From: Fibrobacter sp. UBA4309
GTDB taxonomy: Bacteria > Fibrobacterota > Fibrobacteria > Fibrobacterales > Fibrobacteraceae
Assembly: GCF_002395745.1 (NCBI RefSeq)
Contig: NZ_DGUN01000025.1
Location: 1-37,083, forward strand
Length of the DNA stretch: 37,083 bases
Direction of reading: 5' to 3'
This document shows positions 15,530-23,261 of this stretch, piece by piece. Position 1 is the first letter of the stretch. Each line of letters starts with the position of its first letter. The notes under the pieces are model-generated. The model ran no database searches, was not told where the DNA came from, and worked only from the letters and a program-made list of their open reading frames with translations. Position numbers and translations under genes: made by a program.

Positions 15530-16822
15530 TTATTTCATCTTCAAAATGCAATTATAAATATTTTCGAACAGCTTGCCGAGCTTTTCGGTCGGGACGGCGC
15601 TGAAAGCGACGCGGATAAGGCCCGAGAGCATGATGGTTCCCGTGCTGTAGTCCTTGATGAGCTTCTGGCGGAGTTCCTCGGCGTCCACGCCCTTCGGCTT
15701 GATGCACATGAAGTAGCCGCTGTTGCACGGCATGGCTTCGAAGGCGTCCTTGTATTCCGGGTGCGCGGCGAGTTCGTTCTTGATGATGTCGAAGCGCTTC
15801 TTGAGCGTGTTGTACTTTTCCTGCTTCTGCTGCAGGTATTCCGGGCTTTGGAAGGCGGCGAGCAGGATCTTCTGGCTGATGCTCGGGGCGTTAGAGATGT
15901 TGCCGCGGACCGTACCGGCGGCCTTGTCTTCGAGGGCCTTGAGCTGGGCTTCGGTGGCGCCCTTGAAACCGAAGGTCATGAACCCGACGCGGAAGCCCCA
16001 GACGTAGTCTTCCTTGGTGGGGCCGTCGAGCTTGACGGCGAGCAGGTTCTCGTTGGCCTCGAGCAGCTTCACGAACAGGGATTCCTTGGTCACGCCTTCC
16101 TCGTAAACGAGTCCGAAGTAGGCGTCGTCGAGCAGGGCCACGACCTTGTTGCCCGCGGCGGCGCAGTCGGTGAGGATCTTCGCGATTTCGACGGCTTCCT
16201 TTTCGGTGGCGGTGTAGCCGGTCGGGTTGTTCGGGAAGTTCAGGAGCACGACCTTCTTCTGGCTCTTGCTTTCGGCGAGGGCGGCCTTGAGGGCTTCGGT
16301 ATCGAACCCGCCGTCCTTGAAGGTGTTGAACGTCTTGATTTTCGCGCCGCAGCTGTTCACGAACACGAGTTCGTAGTTGTCCCAGTAGAGGTCGGGGATG
16401 ATGACTTCGTCACCCGGGTCAAGGAAGAGGTAGCCCGCGCAGCTGATGGCGTGGGTGAGGGCGCAGGTCACGACCGGGTTGCTGAACTGCTTGCCGGCGA
16501 GGCTAGGGTTCTTGCGGACAATCTGTTCCTTCCAGGCCTTGCGGAGGTCGGGGTTGCCGAAACTCGGGGCGTACAGGAACGCCTGCTTGGGGAGGTTCAG
16601 GCTCTTGAGTACGCAGTCGAGCACGAGCGGGCTCCCGTCGTCTTCGAGGGCGGTGCCGATAGTCGCGTTGATTTCGGAGCCCTTGGCTTCGGCGCCCTGG
16701 CCCAGAATGCCCTTGCGCGGGAAGAAGATAGCCTTGCCCCTTTCGGAGAGCATGGAGAGAACATTGCAGCCGTTTGCGGAGAGTTCCGCGTTTGCCTGTT
16801 CGGCGAGAGGATTGTAGCTCAT
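15530..16822 (-). CDS. PLP-dependent class I/II aminotransferase
   Basis: 430 residues from the ATG at 16822; the frame stays open further upstream, but the chosen start has an AGGACC/AAGG region before it and lies just downstream of a good promoter. Fold-type I landmarks are YAPSFGNPDLRKAW (84-97), LDPGDEVIIPDLYWDNYE (134-151), NFPNNPTG (195-202, Asn199), DDAYFG (232-237), the probable PLP lysine Lys270 in KLDGPTKEDYVWGFRVGF and Arg278. The substrate is probably an acidic or aromatic amino acid; aspartate is a guess from the adjacent citrate synthase gene, since both meet at oxaloacetate and 2-oxoglutarate. It lacks a signal peptide. Confidence 0.85.
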   Translation of the reverse strand: MSYNPLAEQANAELSANGCNVLSMLSERGKAIFFPRKGILGQGAEAKGSEINATIGTALEDDGSPLVLDCVLKSLNLPKQAFLYAPSFGNPDLRKAWKEQIVRKNPSLAGKQFSNPVVTCALTHAISCAGYLFLDPGDEVIIPDLYWDNYELVFVNSCGAKIKTFNTFKDGGFDTEALKAALAESKSQKKVVLLNFPNNPTGYTATEKEAVEIAKILTDCAAAGNKVVALLDDAYFGLVYEEGVTKESLFVKLLEANENLLAVKLDGPTKEDYVWGFRVGFMTFGFKGATEAQLKALEDKAAGTVRGNISNAPSISQKILLAAFQSPEYLQQKQEKYNTLKKRFDIIKNELAAHPEYKDAFEAMPCNSGYFMCIKPKGVDAEELRQKLIKDYSTGTIMLSGLIRVAFSAVPTEKLGKLFENIYNCILKMK

Positions 16823-16853
16823 GACCTTGGTCCTGTTAAAAATTCCGCGCGCA

Positions 16854-16882
16854 AAGATAGCTTTTTTGGGGGGAGTTTTCAA
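16854..16882 (-). promoter_or_regulatory. Promoter of the aminotransferase-gltA operon
   Basis: On the minus strand TTGAAA (16882-16877), a 17-bp spacer and TATCTT (16859-16854) form a good sigma-70-type promoter. Transcription would start near 16847, leaving a leader of about 25 nt before the ATG at 16822. This also supports the shorter start of the aminotransferase. Confidence 0.7.
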
Positions 16883-17005
16883 GTTTTCCATAGGCAAAAG
16901 GGGGAGGGGGAAGCCCCTAAGACCCCGCTGTACATTTTCTGTAATAAAACTGCAGAAATCATGGCTTTGAATGTATATTTTAGGTGCTTACTTGGAGGAG
17001 CGTTT

Positions 17006-17980
17006 ATGGCTTTGATGCGTTTTCTGGTGATTGGTTTTGTGGCGGCGGTGCTGGTTGCTTGTGGCGACGACGACAGCAGTTTTGCGACGCGCCCGAGTGG
17101 GGATTCTTCGTCCAGCGTCACACCGCAGAATGTCACCCTGAGCGAAGTCGAAGGGTCGAACGATAGCGAGACAAGTGTGTCCAGTAGTAGTACTAAACCC
17201 AGCAGTAGTTCTGTGGAGTCTTCGTCGAGTGATGGGTACGTAGAACCATCGACTGTAGTTAAGGGAACTATGACTGACGAACGCGATGGGCAGACTTACA
17301 AGACGGTTACCATCGGCACGCAGACCTGGATGGCTGAAAATCTGAATTATGCTTATACTGGTGTTCCCTATAAATTTGTGGATAACGAATCTAAGGAGTA
17401 CACCTCTGATTCCACTAGCTGGTGCTATAACAATGATCCGTCTAACTGCACCAAATACGGTCGTCTTTATACTTGGTCTGCGGCTATGGATAGTGTTGGC
17501 ATGTGGAGTACAAACGGCAAGGGATGTGGAATAGGCGGGGATGGGGTAGAAGCGGATTGTTCGCTGACATATCCGGTGCGAGGAATTTGTCCTGAAGGTT
17601 GGCATTTGCCTACGCAAGATGAGTGGGAGAATCTTGTCAGCGCTGTTGGAGATTCCGCGGCTATGAGGCTTATGTCGGCAAGTGGTTGGTCCGATGGCGG
17701 CAACGGTACTGATGATTATGGTTTCTCGGCATTTCCTGCTGGCTTAAGGGAAGTCAGTGGGGTTTACTACGATGAGGGCAATTACGCGATGTTCTGGAGT
17801 TCTACTGAGACCATTAACGACTATGGGGACAGCGAGTGTATTCTTGAATATGATTACGATATTTGTAAAGAATCCGCGAACATCATGCTCTTGAACTACT
17901 CCAACCTCCACCACTATTGGGGCGTTAGTTATGGTGTTAAGGCCACTGCGAATTCTGTCCGTTGCGTGAAGGACAATTAG
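17006..17980 (+). CDS. Lipoprotein with Fibrobacter succinogenes major paralogous domain (TIGR02145 type)
   Basis: 324 residues. The true start is the ATG at 17006 behind TTGGAGGAG; a TATATT at 16974-16979 may be the -10. The lipobox is VLVAC (Cys about residue 18). Residues about 20-80 are a Ser-rich linker (SSSSTKPSSSSVESSSS) that also contains the peptide NVTLSEVEGS, encoded by a dispersed-repeat-like palindrome at 17131-17155. The main domain begins DERDGQTYKTVTIGTQTWM and includes AENLNYAY, GICPEGWHLPTQDEWENL and GLREVSG, with paired cysteines; this is the FISUMP fold, related to formylglycine-generating/C-lectin-like folds. It is presumably anchored in the outer membrane and surface exposed. 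Its ligand is unknown. Confidence 0.88.
   Translation: MALMRFLVIGFVAAVLVACGDDDSSFATRPSGDSSSSVTPQNVTLSEVEGSNDSETSVSSSSTKPSSSSVESSSSDGYVEPSTVVKGTMTDERDGQTYKTVTIGTQTWMAENLNYAYTGVPYKFVDNESKEYTSDSTSWCYNNDPSNCTKYGRLYTWSAAMDSVGMWSTNGKGCGIGGDGVEADCSLTYPVRGICPEGWHLPTQDEWENLVSAVGDSAAMRLMSASGWSDGGNGTDDYGFSAFPAGLREVSGVYYDEGNYAMFWSSTETINDYGDSECILEYDYDICKESANIMLLNYSNLHHYWGVSYGVKATANSVRCVKDN
17131..17155 (+). repeat. CCCTGAGCGAAGTCGAAGGG palindrome inside a coding sequence
   Basis: An imperfect palindrome centred on GAGCGAAGTCGA with ACCCT/AGGGT ends lies inside the Ser-rich linker of the lipoprotein gene and is read in frame as TLSEVEG. The word resembles a short repeat that I recall as dispersed in intergenic regions of many unrelated bacterial genomes. 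Only one copy is seen in this window. Confidence 0.5.
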
Positions 17981-18041
17981 CCGGGGCGTTGCGGGGCGGC
18001 GAGCGCCCGCAGTGGGGGTAGAGAGCAACGAAGTGCGAACG

Positions 18042-18066
18042 AGGGGGGTTCTTCCCCCCTTTTTTA
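18042..18066 (+). terminator. Rho-independent terminator after the FISUMP lipoprotein
   Basis: GGGGGG (18043-18048) and CCCCCC (18054-18059) flank TTCTT and are followed by seven T. A weaker GC hairpin (TGCGGG...CCCGCA, 17989-18011) precedes it. Confidence 0.88.
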
Positions 18067-18164
18067 CAAATAAATCGTGCCAAAATCCCTGCGATAATTG
18101 TATTTTTCTGTGCGGTACCGAATGATACCTTTAAAAATGCACAAACTGCAAAAAAGGTTAAATT

Positions 18165-19196
18165 ATGCTTGATTTGAACACTGTCGATTGGAAGACGCTC
18201 CCCTTCGGTTATTACGATACCGATTACAATGTCCGCTGCTACTACCGCGATGGCAAGTGGGGCAAGGTTGAACTTTCTTCTTCCAAGGACATCAGCATCC
18301 ACATGGCCGCTACCTGCTTGCATTACGGCCAGGAAGGATTTGAAGGCCTCAAGGCTTACACGGGTAAGGATGGCAAGGTCCGTATCTTCCGCGTTGACGA
18401 GAATGCGAAGCGCATGCAGAACACCGCGAACCGCGTGCTCATGGCCGTGCCGCCGGTCGAGCTGTTCCGCGAGATGGTCCACACAGTGGTGAAGGCCAAC
18501 GCCCGCTTTATTCCGCCGTATGGTCATGGTGCAACGCTCTACATCCGCCCGCTCCTCATCGGTACGAGCCCGGAAGTCGGCGTGAAGCCCTCCGACGAAT
18601 ACTTGCTGTTGATGTTCGTGACTCCGGTGGGTCCGTACTTCAAGGACGGTTTCAAGCCGGTCGACATGATGATTAGCCGCAACTTCGACCGCGCCGCTCC
18701 GCAGGGCACGGGTACGGTGAAGGTCGGCGGTAACTACGCTGCCAGCTTGCTCTCCCTCGCCGAGGCCAAGAAGCTCGGTTACTCCAGCACGATTTATCTG
18801 GACGCGAAGGAAAAGAAGTACATCGACGAATGCGGTCCGGCAAACTTCTTCGGCATCAAGGGCAAGACCTACGTGACCCCGAAGTCTGAATCCATTCTGC
18901 CGTCGATTACGAACAAGAGCCTGCAGCAGCTTGCTGAATACCTCGGCTACACCGTGGAACGCCGCCAGGTCCCGTTCGAAGAACTCGCTGAATTCAGCGA
19001 AACTGCCGAATGCGGTACCGCCGCCGTGATTACCCCGATCAAGAAGATTGTGGATCCGGTTGCCGGCAAGGAATTCACCTACGGTGACGGCAAGAATCCG
19101 GGCCCTGTCTGCACGGAACTCTTCACGAAGTACACTGCTATCCAGTTCGGCGAAGCGGAAGACCCGTTCGGCTGGACTGAAGTCGTGGACGTGTAA
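18165..19196 (+). CDS. ilvE: Branched-chain amino acid aminotransferase (type II)
   Basis: 343 residues, fold-type IV PLP enzyme. It interconverts Leu, Ile, Val and their 2-oxo acids with glutamate/2-oxoglutarate. Landmarks are LHYGQEGFEGLKAY (52-65), IRPLLIGTSP (127-136), the PLP lysine Lys186 in GTGTVKVGGNYAASL and the later EECG/CGTAAVITPI-like motif (AECGTAAVITPI) that binds the cofactor phosphate. The start has only a weak AAGG 8 nt upstream. It stands alone between two terminators. Codon use is strongly biased (AAG, CTC, GGC), suggesting high expression. Confidence 0.94.
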   Translation: MLDLNTVDWKTLPFGYYDTDYNVRCYYRDGKWGKVELSSSKDISIHMAATCLHYGQEGFEGLKAYTGKDGKVRIFRVDENAKRMQNTANRVLMAVPPVELFREMVHTVVKANARFIPPYGHGATLYIRPLLIGTSPEVGVKPSDEYLLLMFVTPVGPYFKDGFKPVDMMISRNFDRAAPQGTGTVKVGGNYAASLLSLAEAKKLGYSSTIYLDAKEKKYIDECGPANFFGIKGKTYVTPKSESILPSITNKSLQQLAEYLGYTVERRQVPFEELAEFSETAECGTAAVITPIKKIVDPVAGKEFTYGDGKNPGPVCTELFTKYTAIQFGEAEDPFGWTEVVDV

Positions 19197-19218
19197 TTGA
19201 CGTTTTTGCAAATAAATT

Positions 19219-19253
19219 AAAAAGGTCCTCGGCTACTGGTCGGGGATCTTTTT
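19219..19253 (+). terminator. Rho-independent terminator after ilvE
   Basis: AAAAAGGTCCTCG (19219-19231) pairs with CGGGGATCTTTTT (19241-19253) around GCTACTGGT, with G-T pairs; the T-run gives the U-tract. The A-run on the other side makes it usable from the minus strand as well. Confidence 0.85.
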
Positions 19254-19260
19254 GTAAAGC

Positions 19261-19293
19261 AAAACCCCGCAACCGTTGAAGTTGCGGGGTTTT
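19261..19293 (-). terminator. Strong terminator after the tRNA gene
   Basis: AAAACCCCGCAAC and GTTGCGGGGTTTT are perfect 13-bp complements around CGTTGAA. It sits 2 nt downstream of the tRNA 3' end on the minus strand and is also readable from the plus strand. It is the first terminator met by transcripts of the glycogen-synthase-like gene, which supports read-through of that gene into the tRNA. Confidence 0.88.
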
Positions 19294-19295
19294 CG

Positions 19296-19369
19296 TGGGG
19301 CCTCCCGGACTTGAACCGGGAACCCGCGGGTTATGAGTCCGCTGCTCTAACCAATTGAGCTAAAGCCCC
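19296..19369 (-). tRNA. tRNA with CAU anticodon, probably tRNA-Met (elongator)
   Basis: A 74-nt cloverleaf reads on the minus strand: acceptor GGGGCTT/AGGCCCC, D-arm GCTC/GAGC, anticodon loop CTCATAA, T-arm CCCGG-TTCAAGT-CCGGG, discriminator A. The 3' CCA is not encoded (ACGA follows). CAU could be elongator Met or, if the C is modified to lysidine, Ile; Met is preferred. It is not the initiator, since the acceptor begins with a G-C pair and the anticodon stem lacks the three G-C pairs. Base 31-39 is an A/C pair. Ten bases of its 5' end overlap the stop region of the upstream CDS. Confidence 0.92.
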
Positions 19370-20790
19370 GACTCGCCCAATATTAGCAAATATTTTGCGA
19401 TTGTGCGATCCCATTCGTAGTGGAATCCGCTGTAAGCGTTCACGACGGCCTTGTCCCAGTCCGCGACTTCAGTCTTGTACACGTGCAGGGCGTCCTTGAG
19501 TCTGCGGATCATCTGGTGAGGCGCATTTGCGTCTTCGACGAGGAACGCGTTCGCAACGCCGGCGTTCTCCGGAGTGTAGTCGTCCAGGGAACTCGCTACA
19601 CCGACGTTGAATCCGGTAAGGGGCAGTGTGCCGCAGGCGAGTGCCTTGAGGATAATAGAAGAAGACGGCTCGCGGAGGTTGGCTGCGAACAGTACGTCGG
19701 AACCGGCGAGAGCGCCGCGCAGCTTGTAGATGCTTTCGAAATTGGCGTCCAGTTCCAATACGCGCATGGTGTCCGGGTATTGCTTCGAGACGTCCTGGAA
19801 ATAGTTCCATTCGGGGTATTCGGGCGTCATGCCCAGGACCATGAACACATCGAGCTTCGTGATGTCGGAAAGCACCGTGGCGAGCGTTTCGGAGGTGTTG
19901 CCGGATTCGTTGTCCAGATGGACATACAGGACCAACTTGCCGTCGAAGTCCGCACCGAGCGTTTTGGCGAGAGCCTGCTTTGCCCTGTGCTTGGCCTCCT
20001 TGATGGGAAGCTTGTCTTGCTCGTTGAAATCCCAAACCTTGTAGCTTACGCCGAACTGTACGCCGATTAGTTTGTCTGCGTTGTGGCTCAGGAATCCGCT
20101 GAGGCCTCCTGACAAGTTCGTGTTGATCATGGCGTCGCGGTAGCCGGGCGACGGGAATAGCACTTTGCGGGCATAGCAGATGCCGGCCTTCAGCAGGCTG
20201 ACCTTGCCCCAGAATTCGTAGCCGTCCATGTTGTAGTCGGCCCGCGGGAGGCCGATCTTTTCAATTTCGCTTGCGCCTACGTGGAAATCGTAGGTAATGT
20301 TGTGTACCGTGAAGAAGAACGGCACGTTGCCGAGGGAGTCCTTGTACACGGTCTGCGTCAATGCACCGGCGAGGGCTCCGCCCCATTCGTGGCCCAGGAT
20401 AGCGTTGAACTGGAGCCCGGTCGAAATGGCGTAGCTCATTGCTGCCGACGCGAGGAAGGCGAACCGGAGGTGGTTGTCGCTATAGGGAATGCTGTGGGGA
20501 GGCCCGTACACATGGGGCCTACCGAAGTATTCTTCGTTGAAAATGTAGGTGTGCAGCGGGTCCGAGTTGGATTTCCAGATCTCGAAAGGTTTCCCGTGCA
20601 GTTTCTCTATGCCTTCGTAGATGCAGGAGTAGCTCTCTAGGTGCATCAGGTGATGCTTGTAGAACGGGGAACAGGTTATGACATTGGCACCGGCCCTGCT
20701 GAACGCATCCGTCATTCGGTTGACTGCTGTCGCTAGCGGACTGGGCGTCGCCCAGTTGCCAGCTTCAGGGCTGACGACCAAGATATCCAT
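19360..20790 (-). CDS. Glycogen/starch synthase-like (GT5) protein lacking key ADP-glucose ligands
   Basis: 476 residues, the length of bacterial GlgA. Overall pattern fits GT5: N-terminal Rossmann start (MDILVVSPEAG), GHEWGGALAG, FTVHNITY (160-167), SLLKAGICYARKVLFPSPGY and the C-terminal EPSSSIILKALACGTLP (374-390) with the conserved Glu374. Yet the KTGGL loop that binds ADP-glucose is TPSPL (15-19), and the SRLTSQKG block with its Arg and Lys reads VHLDNESG (290-297). It may be inactive, use another donor, or be regulatory. AGAGGGG precedes the ATG. The TAG stop (19360-19362) is formed by bases 8-10 of the tRNA. Confidence 0.72.
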   Translation of the reverse strand: MDILVVSPEAGNWATPSPLATAVNRMTDAFSRAGANVITCSPFYKHHLMHLESYSCIYEGIEKLHGKPFEIWKSNSDPLHTYIFNEEYFGRPHVYGPPHSIPYSDNHLRFAFLASAAMSYAISTGLQFNAILGHEWGGALAGALTQTVYKDSLGNVPFFFTVHNITYDFHVGASEIEKIGLPRADYNMDGYEFWGKVSLLKAGICYARKVLFPSPGYRDAMINTNLSGGLSGFLSHNADKLIGVQFGVSYKVWDFNEQDKLPIKEAKHRAKQALAKTLGADFDGKLVLYVHLDNESGNTSETLATVLSDITKLDVFMVLGMTPEYPEWNYFQDVSKQYPDTMRVLELDANFESIYKLRGALAGSDVLFAANLREPSSSIILKALACGTLPLTGFNVGVASSLDDYTPENAGVANAFLVEDANAPHQMIRRLKDALHVYKTEVADWDKAVVNAYSGFHYEWDRTIAKYLLILGESGL

Positions 20791-20937
20791 TATCCCCTCT
20801 TACTCAAAAAAAAATTTACATCAAATGCAAGTAATAACAAATTTATTTATTTAAATTATGTTATGGTAGACCTGGTTCGCTCCTGGATGGGGGAAATGGG
20901 CCTTTTTCTAGAAAAATCACCTTAGAGGAATTGAAAA

Positions 20938-21990
20938 ATGAAGAAATTCTTTTTGGCAGCGTTGGCTATGAGCGTCACTTTCGCTCTGACCGGCTGCAAG
21001 GGCACGAACGAAAAGCGCGGCGACGAACACTTACAGGAAGGCCGTTTCCGCAACGCAATCAACTCTTATCTTGAAGCCAAGAAAAAGGGCAGCATGTCCG
21101 ACGAGTTCTACGACAACTTTACGCTTGCTCTCGTGCGTGCTGCCGAAATTGAGGCCAAGAAAGACCTGAACAGTGACCTCATCAACGGTTATTTCGAAAA
21201 GGCCAGCGTGAACATGGCCGAAGTCAAGAAGGACGAGGTGGTCGAAGAATACGTGACCAAGCTCGCTACCGTAGGTAAGCAGCAGGCCGCCCAGGAAGGT
21301 ATCGACTACGCTACCGTCATCAACGCCTTCGCCAAGATCGATACTGCCCTCGCTACCGCCCAGGCTCGCCACATTGCCGAAGGCTCCGTGAAGGCTATCC
21401 GTACCGAAGCCGAAAACGCCTATGTCGCCCGCAACCTCTCTGACGCCAAGGCCGAATCCGACCCGGTTGTCTGCGAATACCAGCTCATGAAGCTTGCTGA
21501 AATGGCTCCGGAAAATGCCGACGTGAAGGCTGCCCTGAACAAGAGCCGTGTCGGTACCCGTGGCTACTTCCTCATCTTCGGCGAACAGATCGGCGAACCG
21601 GTCAACCGCCGTATCGACAAGTGGGGCTACGTGATGGCCTTCCCGACCATCAAGATCGCTCCGGGTTCCCTCTCTGGCGAACTCCAGTTCTGGGCCTCTA
21701 CCGGTAACAATACCGAACTCGACCCGAGCAAGATCAAGCTCGTCTCCACCGATGGCCAGGAAGTCTTCGCCAAGGGCAATTCCGGCTGGTGCGAAGCCGA
21801 AGTGCTCGTTGGCAAGAAGGGTGACGAAAAGATCGAGAAGAAGAAGCAGAGCTTCAAGGGCAAGGGCAAGCTCATGAACGAGTTCCAGTGCTCCGTGAAC
21901 GTAAGCTTCTCTTACGGCAAGGGCTTTGTCCCCGACTACGTCGAATACAAGGACGAATTCGGTATCGGCCGCAAGTATCTCGGTCAGTAA
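20938..21990 (+). CDS. Lipoprotein with TPR-like helical N-terminal half
   Basis: 350 residues with lipobox ALTGC (Cys about residue 20). The first half (to about 200) is Ala/Glu/Lys-rich and helical, with a repeat-like start GDEHLQEGRFRNAINSYLEAKKK typical of tetratricopeptide motifs. The second half (from GTRGYFLIFGEQIGEP) is predicted beta-rich and not recognised. GAGGA stands before the ATG. Codon choice is extremely biased to AAG, GGC, CTC and ATC, so the protein is probably abundant. It has its own terminator and stands alone. It may be a structural envelope protein; no function can be assigned. Confidence 0.72.
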   Translation: MKKFFLAALAMSVTFALTGCKGTNEKRGDEHLQEGRFRNAINSYLEAKKKGSMSDEFYDNFTLALVRAAEIEAKKDLNSDLINGYFEKASVNMAEVKKDEVVEEYVTKLATVGKQQAAQEGIDYATVINAFAKIDTALATAQARHIAEGSVKAIRTEAENAYVARNLSDAKAESDPVVCEYQLMKLAEMAPENADVKAALNKSRVGTRGYFLIFGEQIGEPVNRRIDKWGYVMAFPTIKIAPGSLSGELQFWASTGNNTELDPSKIKLVSTDGQEVFAKGNSGWCEAEVLVGKKGDEKIEKKKQSFKGKGKLMNEFQCSVNVSFSYGKGFVPDYVEYKDEFGIGRKYLGQ

Positions 21991-22012
21991 TCGAATTTAC
22001 GGAACGTAAAAT

Positions 22013-22036
22013 CCCCGGCCCTGCCGGGGCTTTTTT
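22013..22036 (+). terminator. Rho-independent terminator after the TPR-like lipoprotein
   Basis: CCCCGGC (22013-22019) and GCCGGGG (22023-22029) are perfect complements around CCT, followed by CTTTTTT. Confidence 0.92.
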
Positions 22037-22040
22037 GTTT

Positions 22041-22172
22041 TGGGGGATGGGGTATGGGGTCTACTCAAAGGGCATAACTCTACTAGGGCAACAAGTTGCC
22101 AAGTATCGTTTAGGCGCGTTGCGCCTTTGAGGTAATTGCCCATAGCCCACTGCCCATAGCCCAAAGCCCAAA
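22041..22172. repeat. Structured intergenic element with inverted 7-bp arrays and two hairpins
   Basis: In order: three heptamers TGGGGGA, TGGGGTA, TGGGGTC (22041-22061); the perfect hairpin GGCAAC-AA-GTTGCC (22087-22100); the perfect hairpin AGGCGC-GTT-GCGCCT (22112-22126); then five heptamers GCCCATA, GCCCACT, GCCCATA, GCCCAAA, GCCCAAA (22138-22172), whose complement is TGGGC plus two bases. The two arrays are therefore nearly complementary and could fold around the inner hairpins. It lies between a plus-strand terminator and the convergent opgC-like stop. No coding frame is credible. Confidence 0.7.
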
Positions 22173-22175
22173 GCT

Positions 22176-23237
22176 TCACTGCTTAACTCGCGGTTCGCGG
22201 GCTTTCGCGAGTGCCCATAGCAGTACGCACGCGGCAACAGGAACGAGGATGTTCCAGGGGGCGTGGTAGCGGATGCTGTTGGGCGTGGACATCCAAAGGT
22301 AGATGAACACGATGTGCGCGGTGTAGACGTCGAGGCTATGGCGCCCCATGACGTTCGTGGCCCGGAAGTCGAGCAGGGAAGGCCAGGTGCGTACTATCCA
22401 GCAGATGGTAAGCATGAACACGAAGAAGTTCGCGAAACGGAGTGGACCTACAGCGACCTTGTCAACGAGTGCTGCTGCGGGCAGTTCTATCGGGATGAAC
22501 TGGTGCGACCACAGGAAGCAGAAAAGCAGCACGGCGAGCAGTGCCGGAGTGGATTTCTGGACTGCGGTCACGGCAAGCGCGGAAGTGCGGGAGTCTTCCG
22601 TACGGGCGAGTTTCCACCAGGCGGAGACGGCCGCCCCGGTAAAGTAGACGAACTGCCACCCGAACGGATCAAAGTCCCCGTGACAAATCCATGCGGGGAA
22701 CAGGCTGTTCACGGCATCGCGCAACCCGAACTGCGTGGCAATCCAGACGGCCAGGGACGGTAGCCAAAGCATGAAGACGGTGCGCTTGTGCCTTGCCTTT
22801 ACAAAAAGTGGAAATGCGAAGGAGCCCAGCAACAGGAATACCACGTACAACGGAAGGACGTCCAACCATTCCGGTGTGTTCACGAGAACTGCGCTCCACA
22901 GCGAACCCGCGAGGGGATGCCGGTGCAACGAATTGAAGAGGTACGCGACGCGGGGCAGGAACCAGCAACTGGCCAGGCACAGGCACAGGAGCGTGACCGC
23001 ATGGTAACGCCATGTCTTTAACGCCCTCCAGCGCATCCAGCTCTGCGTAGGGTCCTTTGCGCTCTTGCTCGATGCGGCAAGCATGCCGACAAAACCGGAC
23101 AAGAAAAAAAAGCCTTCGGCCGCACTGAAGAAGCCGAAGCACTGGTAAAGATAATGCGATATGGGCTTGCCGAAATGATCCAGCGTCATCTGCAAGAGCA
23201 GGAGGCCGCGGATGGAGTCGAGAGCCCTTATTCTCAC
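22176..23237 (-). CDS. OpgC-family acyltransferase (polytopic membrane protein)
   Basis: 353 residues with a GTG start at 23237 (MRIRALDSIRG). The family signature is ALDSIRGLLLLQMTLDHFG (5-23) with Asp7, Arg10 and His21, then GFFSAAEGFFFLSGFVGML and about ten hydrophobic helices. The late motif MGRHSLDVYTAHIVFIYLW also fits OpgC, which succinylates periplasmic glucans; other members modify surface sugars. No clear ribosome site. It lies 24 nt after the beta-barrel gene on the same strand, so they are probably co-transcribed, perhaps coupling a barrel protein and a surface sugar modification. The substrate here is unknown. Confidence 0.8.
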   Translation of the reverse strand: MRIRALDSIRGLLLLQMTLDHFGKPISHYLYQCFGFFSAAEGFFFLSGFVGMLAASSKSAKDPTQSWMRWRALKTWRYHAVTLLCLCLASCWFLPRVAYLFNSLHRHPLAGSLWSAVLVNTPEWLDVLPLYVVFLLLGSFAFPLFVKARHKRTVFMLWLPSLAVWIATQFGLRDAVNSLFPAWICHGDFDPFGWQFVYFTGAAVSAWWKLARTEDSRTSALAVTAVQKSTPALLAVLLFCFLWSHQFIPIELPAAALVDKVAVGPLRFANFFVFMLTICWIVRTWPSLLDFRATNVMGRHSLDVYTAHIVFIYLWMSTPNSIRYHAPWNILVPVAACVLLWALAKAREPRVKQ

Positions 23238-23261
23238 AGGAGTAGCGCCGTTAGGCGGTCC

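Noticed and set aside
16823..16897. Longer start of the aminotransferase
   Set aside because: It would place the start codon upstream of the TTGAAA/TATCTT promoter at 16854-16882.
14294..17005. Long plus-strand open frame continuous with the FISUMP lipoprotein (1228 codons in total)
   Set aside because: It is antisense to citrate synthase and the aminotransferase, has a composition typical of reverse-strand shadow frames, and the real start at 17006 has a ribosome site, signal peptide and lipobox.
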